Shown here piece after piece: positions 1 to 4,486 of a DNA stretch of 6,392 bases. Below the pieces are notes generated by a model. The model was not told the origin of the DNA and ran no database searches. It worked only from the letters and a program-made list of their open reading frames with translations. The DNA comes from an uncultured bacterium (GTDB taxonomy: Bacteria; Planctomycetota; Phycisphaerae; Sedimentisphaerales; Anaerobacaceae), in the NCBI GenBank assembly GCA_913009865.1, contig CAJVYK010000109.1, forward strand, positions 1 to 6,392. The letters run 5' to 3'. The position numbers were made by a program, and so were the translations under genes. Position 1 is the first letter of the stretch, and every line of letters starts with the position of its first letter.

Positions 1-1
1 G

Positions 2-154
2 TATCTGGCTACGCTTGCCACCGGCCTTGGCGCAACCTTTCTCTATCAGGTTAATCTGGCCGGCGCAGTTTTAATCTGCGTTCAAACGGTTATGGTATTA
101 GCCATTATTGCTGTCTTTGAGACCACCGCCAAAAATGACAAAACCGGCAGTTAA
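2..154 (+). CDS. C-terminal end of a membrane protein, possibly a WecA/MraY-type sugar-phosphate transferase (5' end outside window)
   Basis: An open frame runs in from the left edge and stops at TAA 152-154, giving the last 50 residues. They form two hydrophobic stretches separated by a short polar turn (ATLATGLGATFLY, then LAGAVLICVQTVMVLAIIAVF) and end in a short charged tail, NDKTGS. This two-helix ending with a Gly-Leu-Gly-Ala motif resembles the C-terminus of polyprenyl-phosphate GlcNAc-1-phosphate transferases (WecA/MraY superfamily), which load the first sugar phosphate onto the lipid carrier at the inner membrane. The catalytic Asp and His motifs would lie outside the window, so the assignment rests on the tail and on the adjacent polysaccharide ligase gene. 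The next gene starts inside this one (20-base overlap), which suggests translational coupling in one operon. Any other polytopic membrane protein remains possible. Confidence 0.5.
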   Translation, partial: YLATLATGLGATFLYQVNLAGAVLICVQTVMVLAIIAVFETTAKNDKTGS

Positions 155-2471
155 TTCAAATTTTTCCAAAAGTAAAGGCCAGGCGATTTTCGAATATACC
201 CTGCTGGCCATCTGCCTTTGTGTGATTGCTCTTCGCACAACCATCACCGAAACACCAACTACCCAATCAACCATTTTACCTGCCAATGTGAACGATAACG
301 TTTACAGTTTAATCTTATCGGCTGTGCTGATATTTTCATTTGTCTGCTGGTTTATATGGAGCTTTTGCAGTAAGAGATTTTTATACCGTTTCACCGGTAT
401 GGAAATCGGTTTGTGTCTGTTTATAACAGCTGCTGTTATCGCAGGATTAGCCGCTGCGAACAAACGGGCTGCAATTACCGGTTCGGTAACGATGCTGGCC
501 CCGGTTCTAATGGCTGTCCTGCTGGTACAGATATTGGATTCGCAGTCGAAGATAAAACTGCTGCTCACCGTCATTGCCGCCCTTGGCGTAGTCTCCGCCT
601 ATCAATGTGCTGAGCAGTTTTTCAGCAGCAACCGGATGATGATTGAGCAGTACGAGCAGGCCCCGCAAACCCTGCTTGAGCCGCTCGGCATACAGCCCGG
701 CTCATTTGCCCAGATGCTTTTCGAGCATCGCCTTTATTCAAAAGGGGTTCGCAGCTTTTTTACAACAGGTAATTCCGCTGGTTCCTTTGCATTGCTGGCC
801 TCTTTCGCCGCCATTGCCCTGTTTCTGGAGGAATTCAGGAATCGCAAATTCTGTGCATCCGGGTTTCGCCGGCTTCTTGCCTGCGGCCTGGCGGTTGTTA
901 TTGTCATTTTCGGCCTTGCTATCACGCAAAGCAAAGGCGCAATTATCGCCTCGCTGATAGCTGCGGCAATGTTTATCGCATATCTGTTGTTTGGCAATTG
1001 GCTGAATAGGCACAAAAAAACTATACTGATTGCGGGGCTTTTATTGGCTCTGGCCGGCGGCTGTCTGATTGTTCAATATGGCTTGACTCACAACCGGCTG
1101 CCGGGCGGTAATTCGATGCTGGTAAGATGGCAGTATTGGCAGGCCTCAGCGAAAATGTACGCCGACTATCCTCTTACAGGTGTTGGCCCGGGCAACTTCG
1201 CCACTTCTTATACACGTTACAAACCGCCGGAAGCGCTGGAAACCATTTCAGACCCCCACAATTTTTTGCTCAGTATCCTGACTCAATATGGTCCGCTTGG
1301 TCTTGTCGGATTTTTAGCGCTTGTTTTTATACCCTTATGGACAGCGTCTGCTAACCACGAATTACCACGAACGAACACGAAACTCAAAACCCAGATTGAA
1401 CCGGCATTAAAAAAATTGGCTGTGCCTTTCGTGATTGTCATATCAGCCGTCCTGCTGCTGGTCAGGCCGCTAATTACGCCCCTGACAAACGGCGCAGCCG
1501 CTGATGTGATGGTTTATGCGATATTCGTATTATACGTTGCGCCGGTGGTTGCATTTGCTGTTGGCTTTTGGCTTTTAACAACACCGCTGTATGAACCACG
1601 AGCCACGGCGCAGTCACTGCGCAGCACGCCTCACGGCGCAGTCACGAACATCACTACTGCCGCTCTTTTCTGTGCCGTCTTAGGTTTGCTTATTCACAAT
1701 TTGATAGATTTTGCCATTTTCGAGCCGGGCGTATTTACTGTTTTCTGGGCAATAACAGCTTGCCTGATAGCGATGGATTTTCAGCGAAAATCCCGTCCAC
1801 AGTTTGTTTTAAGACCTGCTGTTTTTGTAAAAATGTCAGCGGCGGCGGGGGGACTCGTATTGATTTGGGCCTATTTCAATTATGCTCTTGTGCCGGTGGC
1901 CAAAGCCGGCGAGGACACCGGCCGGGCAATGCGCCAGCCGGAATATGTCAGCCGGCTTTTGGACAGGGCTGCTGAAACAGACCGGCTGGACCCGGCAGCG
2001 CCGTATTTGAACGGCAGAATTTATTTGCAGCGTTACAGGCAGACAGGCAAGATGCAGCCGGCTTTACTTAAACAGGCGGCAGAATGTTTTCTGGCTGCGG
2101 TTAAACGCGACAAGGCCGATTACAAGAACTATGAAAAGTTAAGCGAGGTTTATAACCTGCTAGCAGAAGCATCAAGCCGGCAGGAAAAAATTGACTGGCT
2201 GAACAAGGCTTTTGATAGCGCCTGGCGTGCCGTGGAGCGTTATCCCGGCTCAGCTCGGCTGAGGGTCAAACTGGCCGAAATCGCCGAGCAGTTGGACAAA
2301 ACTGATATTGCCATCGAGAATTACAAAGAGGCAATTGAAACCGAAGACAGCTACCGTGCTCAGTTTCGGATAATGTACCCCGGCAGGGAAATTTTCAGCC
2401 GACTCGGTGAGGAAAAATACAAACTCGCAAAAAAACAAGTAGAGAAGCTTTCCAAACAATCAAAACCCTGA
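135..2471 (+). CDS. O-antigen ligase/polymerase family membrane protein (Wzy_C) with C-terminal TPR-like domain
   Basis: A 778-residue polytopic inner-membrane protein that probably polymerises or ligates lipid-linked polysaccharide on the periplasmic face. About a dozen hydrophobic segments lie between residues 20 and 585. The Wzy_C hallmarks are visible: TGNSAGSFALLASF near 211, TQSKGAII near 264, an Arg-Trp-rich stretch from 331 leading to YPLTGVGPGNF (345-355), then DPHNFLLSILTQYGPLGL (373-390) with the conserved His375. Residues about 600-740 are soluble and helical with TPR-like spacing (AAECFLAAVKRD, AFDSAWRAVERYP, AIENYKEAIE), an arrangement common in large Wzy_C proteins. I chose ATG 135 over an in-frame TTG at 108 because the extra residues are proline-rich and lie deep in the upstream gene; only a weak GAG at 119-121 could act as ribosome site. 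Two loops (residues 407-416 and 487-505) are encoded by repeat-like DNA and look like in-frame insertions. Whether it is polymerase or ligase cannot be told from sequence. Confidence 0.9.
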   Translation: MTKPAVNSNFSKSKGQAIFEYTLLAICLCVIALRTTITETPTTQSTILPANVNDNVYSLILSAVLIFSFVCWFIWSFCSKRFLYRFTGMEIGLCLFITAAVIAGLAAANKRAAITGSVTMLAPVLMAVLLVQILDSQSKIKLLLTVIAALGVVSAYQCAEQFFSSNRMMIEQYEQAPQTLLEPLGIQPGSFAQMLFEHRLYSKGVRSFFTTGNSAGSFALLASFAAIALFLEEFRNRKFCASGFRRLLACGLAVVIVIFGLAITQSKGAIIASLIAAAMFIAYLLFGNWLNRHKKTILIAGLLLALAGGCLIVQYGLTHNRLPGGNSMLVRWQYWQASAKMYADYPLTGVGPGNFATSYTRYKPPEALETISDPHNFLLSILTQYGPLGLVGFLALVFIPLWTASANHELPRTNTKLKTQIEPALKKLAVPFVIVISAVLLLVRPLITPLTNGAAADVMVYAIFVLYVAPVVAFAVGFWLLTTPLYEPRATAQSLRSTPHGAVTNITTAALFCAVLGLLIHNLIDFAIFEPGVFTVFWAITACLIAMDFQRKSRPQFVLRPAVFVKMSAAAGGLVLIWAYFNYALVPVAKAGEDTGRAMRQPEYVSRLLDRAAETDRLDPAAPYLNGRIYLQRYRQTGKMQPALLKQAAECFLAAVKRDKADYKNYEKLSEVYNLLAEASSRQEKIDWLNKAFDSAWRAVERYPGSARLRVKLAEIAEQLDKTDIAIENYKEAIETEDSYRAQFRIMYPGREIFSRLGEEKYKLAKKQVEKLSKQSKP
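1353..1383 (+). repeat. Three tandem 10-bp units with core CACGAA, in frame inside the ligase gene
   Basis: Units ACCACGAATT (1354-1363), ACCACGAACG (1364-1373) and AACACGAAAC (1374-1383) follow each other with a 10-base period. Three units make 30 bases, so the ligase frame is kept. They encode about residues 407-416 (NHELPRTNTK), a polar loop just after a hydrophobic segment. The composition is unlike the surrounding membrane-protein coding sequence. The opening AACCACGA recurs at the second repeat at 1593, suggesting both belong to one dispersed family. Confidence 0.7.
1593..1645 (+). repeat. Palindromic REP-like element inserted in frame in the ligase gene
   Basis: The stretch begins GAACCACGAG and holds the 14-mer CACGGCGCAGTCAC twice as a direct repeat (1604-1617 and 1632-1645). 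It also holds a near-perfect palindrome, GCGCAGT-C-ACTGCGC (1608-1622), able to form a short hairpin. Positions 1615-1640 match 24 of 26 bases with 4260-4285 in the yebC leader, including the 16-mer AGCACGCCTCACGGCG. It is read as residues 487-505 of the ligase, a polar loop between two hydrophobic segments, without disturbing the frame. A dispersed repeat family explains this better than ordinary protein evolution. Confidence 0.7.
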
Positions 2472-2537
2472 TTTTATTTGTTTTGCCCTCGAAACATAAG
2501 CAAAGTCGCTCATTGTCTTAAAAACGGCGGAAAATAC

Positions 2538-2567
2538 TTGACCAACAGGGATGTTTTGGGCTATAAT
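2538..2567 (+). promoter_or_regulatory. Sigma-70-type promoter of hicBA
   Basis: TTGACC (2538-2543) and a perfect TATAAT (2562-2567) are separated by 18 bases, and transcription should start near 2574, about 35 bases before the hicB ATG. The heptamer AAAACGG flanks the promoter at 2521-2527 and 2585-2591, and ATAATTAT (2563-2570) is self-complementary across the -10 box. Either could take part in operator binding, but both are short enough to be chance. The rest of the 137-base gap after the ligase shows no convincing terminator. Confidence 0.75.
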
Positions 2568-2608
2568 TATCGTATCTATGGTATAAAACGGTACTAGGGA
2601 GATAAGAT

Positions 2609-2800
2609 ATGGAAATGAAAAAATATCTATATTGGAAAGAAGACGATATGTGGCTTGGATATCTGGAAGAATATCCGGATTATATGACACAGGGTCAAAC
2701 TATGGAAGAGCTTAAGGAGAACCTAAGAGACATATATGCCGAATTAACAAGTGGTACTATTGAGTGTGTTCGAAGGGTCGCTGAACTGGAAATATCGTGA
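2609..2800 (+). CDS. hicB: HicB family antitoxin, short form
   Basis: Sixty-three residues matching the short HicB fold: a strand-rich start (KKYLYWKEDDMWLGYLEEYP), then the diagnostic turn DYMTQGQTMEELKENLRDIY and a short hydrophobic end. In type II HicAB systems this partial RNase H-like domain binds HicA and blocks its mRNA cleavage. ATG 2609 is chosen over ATG 2615 because AGGGAG (2596-2601) sits seven bases upstream. There is no room for the C-terminal helix-turn-helix or ribbon-helix-helix found in longer HicB proteins, so how the operon is autoregulated is unclear. The gene lies first in the operon, is driven by the promoter at 2538-2567, and its stop overlaps the hicA start as GTGA (2797-2800), typical of coupled toxin-antitoxin translation. 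Confidence 0.88.
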   Translation: MEMKKYLYWKEDDMWLGYLEEYPDYMTQGQTMEELKENLRDIYAELTSGTIECVRRVAELEIS

Positions 2801-2979
2801 AGAGAAGGGATTTAATAAAGAACCTGGAAAAGACGGGTTGTGTTCTCATCAGGCATAGAGGAAGACACGATTGGTATCAAAATCTGAGAACGAAAGTTTC
2901 ACAACCAATTCCAAGACACAGAGAGATAAAAGACACTCTTGCCAAGCACATCATCAAGATGTTAAAAGATGATGTTTAG
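2797..2979 (+). CDS. hicA: HicA family mRNA interferase toxin
   Basis: Sixty residues starting at GTG 2797, within the usual HicA size. Family features are visible in order: the N-terminal helix KRRDLIKNLEKTGCVLIR, the Gly-x-His active-site segment RGRHDWY with the presumed catalytic His24, and the closing motif IPRHREIKDTLAKHIIK (about 38-54). HicA proteins have a double-stranded-RNA-binding-like fold and cleave mRNA independently of the ribosome until held by HicB. The start overlaps the hicB stop by four bases, so expression should depend on hicB translation. The reading frame is intact and the key His is present, so the toxin is probably functional. Five bases separate its stop from the convergent GIY-YIG gene, with no clear terminator between them. 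Confidence 0.88.
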   Translation: MKRRDLIKNLEKTGCVLIRHRGRHDWYQNLRTKVSQPIPRHREIKDTLAKHIIKMLKDDV

Positions 2980-2984
2980 TAATT

Positions 2985-3407
2985 TCATCCTCGCTGAAAG
3001 TTCCGTGGGGGATATTCTTTGTGCAGTTTATAGTAATCGTTTAGCAATTCGGTCTCTGCCTGTTTTAGGGATTTGGCGGTGTCAAAAGGTAAATAAGCAA
3101 TTTTGATACCGCCATAGTGGGTAATAATATAACGGTATAAAGGCCAATTTTCACCAGAACAAAAAGCCTCAGCATACTTCATATATCTGCTACTCAAATT
3201 CTGTTTGGTTTGGCCGATGTAGATGACAGCACTTTCGGATTTAACTCTTGGTATCTTTTTTTCACAGACAAAGGTATATAAGACATTAGAGGCATTCTTT
3301 GCTTCTTGAGAACTAAATACCTGGCTGAACTCACGCAAATTATGTCTTTGGATACGGTTAGGTAAAGTAGTACAGGAACGAAAGAACTGTGATAGTGTTA
3401 TCGCCAT
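2985..3407 (-). CDS. GIY-YIG nuclease-like small protein
   Basis: A 140-residue protein with a recognisable but divergent GIY-YIG core. The first strand reads VLYTFV (42-47) in place of GIY; the second has an intact YIGQT (63-67), followed by NLSSRY with the presumed catalytic Arg74. A late acidic helix, KQAETELLNDYY, supplies the likely metal-binding Glu118, and the protein ends KEYPPRNFQRG, close to the usual P-x-N ending of the domain. The spacing between the two strand motifs (about 19 residues) is longer than in compact members. The first 40 residues match nothing I know. ATG 3407 is supported by AAGGG (minus strand, 3416-3420) eight bases upstream. It converges on hicA and lies 75 bases downstream of yebC on the same strand, with no clear promoter in between, so read-through from yebC is possible. 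The biological role is unknown; an orphan homing- or repair-type nuclease is plausible. Confidence 0.72.
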   Translation of the reverse strand: MAITLSQFFRSCTTLPNRIQRHNLREFSQVFSSQEAKNASNVLYTFVCEKKIPRVKSESAVIYIGQTKQNLSSRYMKYAEAFCSGENWPLYRYIITHYGGIKIAYLPFDTAKSLKQAETELLNDYYKLHKEYPPRNFQRG

Positions 3408-3482
3408 TTCAATTGCCCTTTTCTACTTAAAAAGTTTCCTGGATCAAATAAGGACGGCCTGCTACATAGGAGCCACCTATTT

Positions 3483-4232
3483 TTACGAGATACGAGATAC
3501 GATTTCGTCGGGAATGTCAAAGTTTGCATATACGTTTTGCACGTCGTCGTGGTCTTCGAAGGCATCCATCAGAGTAATTATTTTCCTGGCGGCTGCAGCA
3601 TCATCGACCGGCACGGTATTGGCAGGCACCATCGAAATCTCAGCTACCTCGGTGGCTATGTCTTTTTCTTTCAGGGCTTCTCGTAGCTTCTCATAGGCGC
3701 CCGGCTGACAGGTTATTTCGTAAATATCACCTGTAGTTCGCATATCGTCCGCCCCTGCTCCCAGAACAATTTCCATCAGTTCATCTTCGCCGGTATTGGA
3801 GGTGTTAATGGTAATAAGACCTTTTTGACTGAATATCCAGGCCACGCAGCCGCTTGAGCCCAATGAGCCGCCGTGCTTTTCAAATATTTTTTTGATTTCA
3901 GGGCCGGTTCGATTGCGGTTGTCCGTCAGGGCCTCGACCATAATAGCCACCCCGCCGGTCCCATAGCCCTCGTAGAGCACTTCTTCAAAATTGACAGGCC
4001 CTAATTCGCCGGTTCCCTTTTTGACGGCTTTTTCGATTGTATCCTTGGGCATATTAGCCGCTTTGGCCTTGTCGATTGCATATCGCAGAGATAAATTCGC
4101 AGACGGGTCGCCGCCGCCGGCCTTGGCGGCAACTATTATCATTCGAGCTAATTTGCTCCATATCCTGCCGCGCCTGGCGTCGTTGACCGCCTTTTTATAT
4201 TTTATTCCCGCCCAGTGCGAGTGACCTGACAT
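3483..4232 (-). CDS. yebC: YebC/PmpR/TACO1 family protein
   Basis: A 249-residue protein of normal family length with every expected landmark: MSGHSHWAGIKYKKAVNDA at the N-terminus, KLARMIIVAAKAGGGDPSAN, AIDKAKAANMPKDTIEKAVK (53-72), YEGYGTGGVAIMVEALTDN (88-106), RNRTGPEIKKIF, GGSLGSSGCVAWIF, and the ending NVYANFDIPDEI. Family members were long called transcriptional regulators; more recent work on bacterial YebC and mitochondrial TACO1 links them to translation of difficult sequences such as polyproline. Which applies here cannot be read from sequence. The frame stays open to 4388, but the 52 extra residues do not resemble the family and would span the promoter and a repeat. ATG 4232 with AGGAG five bases upstream is the real start. 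The last five sense codons and part of the stop are built from a 7-bp tandem repeat. Confidence 0.96.
   Translation of the reverse strand: MSGHSHWAGIKYKKAVNDARRGRIWSKLARMIIVAAKAGGGDPSANLSLRYAIDKAKAANMPKDTIEKAVKKGTGELGPVNFEEVLYEGYGTGGVAIMVEALTDNRNRTGPEIKKIFEKHGGSLGSSGCVAWIFSQKGLITINTSNTGEDELMEIVLGAGADDMRTTGDIYEITCQPGAYEKLREALKEKDIATEVAEISMVPANTVPVDDAAAARKIITLMDAFEDHDDVQNVYANFDIPDEIVSRIS
3484..3502. repeat. TACGAGA tandem repeat (2.7 units) at the 3' end of yebC
   Basis: On the plus strand TACGAGA occurs at 3484-3490 and 3491-3497, followed by TACGA (3498-3502). On the minus strand it encodes the last residues of YebC (VSRIS) and supplies two bases of the TAA stop. Because seven is not a multiple of three, gain or loss of one unit would change the YebC end and shift or remove this stop. 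Confidence 0.75.
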
Positions 4233-4237
4233 ACCTA

Positions 4238-4242
4238 CTCCT
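4238..4242 (-). promoter_or_regulatory. Ribosome binding site that fixes the yebC start
   Basis: AGGAG on the minus strand lies five bases before ATG 4230-4232. It supports the 249-residue YebC over the longer open frame that begins at 4388. Confidence 0.8.
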
Positions 4243-4259
4243 GAAAACAAACCATAAAT

Positions 4260-4290
4260 CACTGCGAAGCACGCCTCACGGCGGAACTGC
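4260..4290. repeat. Second copy of the palindromic dispersed element, in the yebC leader
   Basis: Positions 4260-4285 match 24 of 26 bases with 1615-1640 inside the ligase gene, sharing the 16-mer AGCACGCCTCACGGCG; the right edge then diverges. Read from the minus strand it can form small GC stems (CGCC-GTGA-GGCG and GCG-TGCTT-CGC). It spans almost exactly from the predicted yebC transcription start (near 4289) to 28 bases before the start codon, so it would be the 5' end of the yebC mRNA. Confidence 0.65.
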
Positions 4291-4295
4291 AAACC

Positions 4296-4325
4296 ATTAT
4301 ACCCTATTACCCGCCCGACAGACAA
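4296..4325 (-). promoter_or_regulatory. Sigma-70-type promoter of yebC
   Basis: On the minus strand TTGTCT (4320-4325) and TATAAT (4296-4301) are 18 bases apart. The predicted start near 4289 gives a leader of about 57 bases before ATG 4232. Its position inside the longer open frame is further evidence against a start at 4388. Confidence 0.7.
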
Positions 4326-4382
4326 GGAATTTTTCCCTGTTTTTGGAACGTACCTGCCCACTATGCGTATGCGATAAAAAAT

Positions 4383-4410
4383 TTGCAAAAAACTTCTCTA
4401 TCAATATAAT
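4383..4410 (+). promoter_or_regulatory. Promoter of the GH2 gene
   Basis: TTGCAA (4383-4388) and a perfect TATAAT (4405-4410) are 16 bases apart, giving a start near 4417 and a leader of about 70 bases. It is divergent from the yebC promoter, with the two -35 regions about 57 bases apart. No clear operator palindrome was seen between them. Confidence 0.6.
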
Positions 4411-4486
4411 CGGTTTTATCTGTGAAAAACAAATGGTTTATTCCCCTGAAAGCTTACAGGAAAGAATCAAAAGAAGGGAAAAGGTT

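Noticed and set aside
108..134. TTG start for the ligase, nine residues upstream of ATG 135
   Set aside because: It has no ribosome site, a proline-rich out-of-family sequence, and a deeper overlap with the upstream gene.
1604..1645. CRISPR-like direct repeats (14-mer twice)
   Set aside because: There are only two copies, 28 bases apart, with a palindromic spacer and no cas genes; a REP-like element fits better.
2454..2483. Possible terminator after the ligase (AATCA/TGATT stem followed by T-rich sequence)
   Set aside because: The stem is only five A/T-rich pairs with a six-base loop and the T-run is interrupted; too weak to call.
3466..3484. ATAGG-AGCCA-CCTAT hairpin followed by TTTTT on the plus strand
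   Set aside because: It is oriented to end plus-strand transcripts, while both flanking genes are on the minus strand. The stem is only five pairs. It could stop read-through from hicBA into yebC, but the evidence is thin.
4233..4388. N-terminal extension of YebC by 52 residues
   Set aside because: The residues do not resemble the family, the stretch contains a good minus-strand promoter and a dispersed repeat, and ATG 4232 has its own AGGAG.
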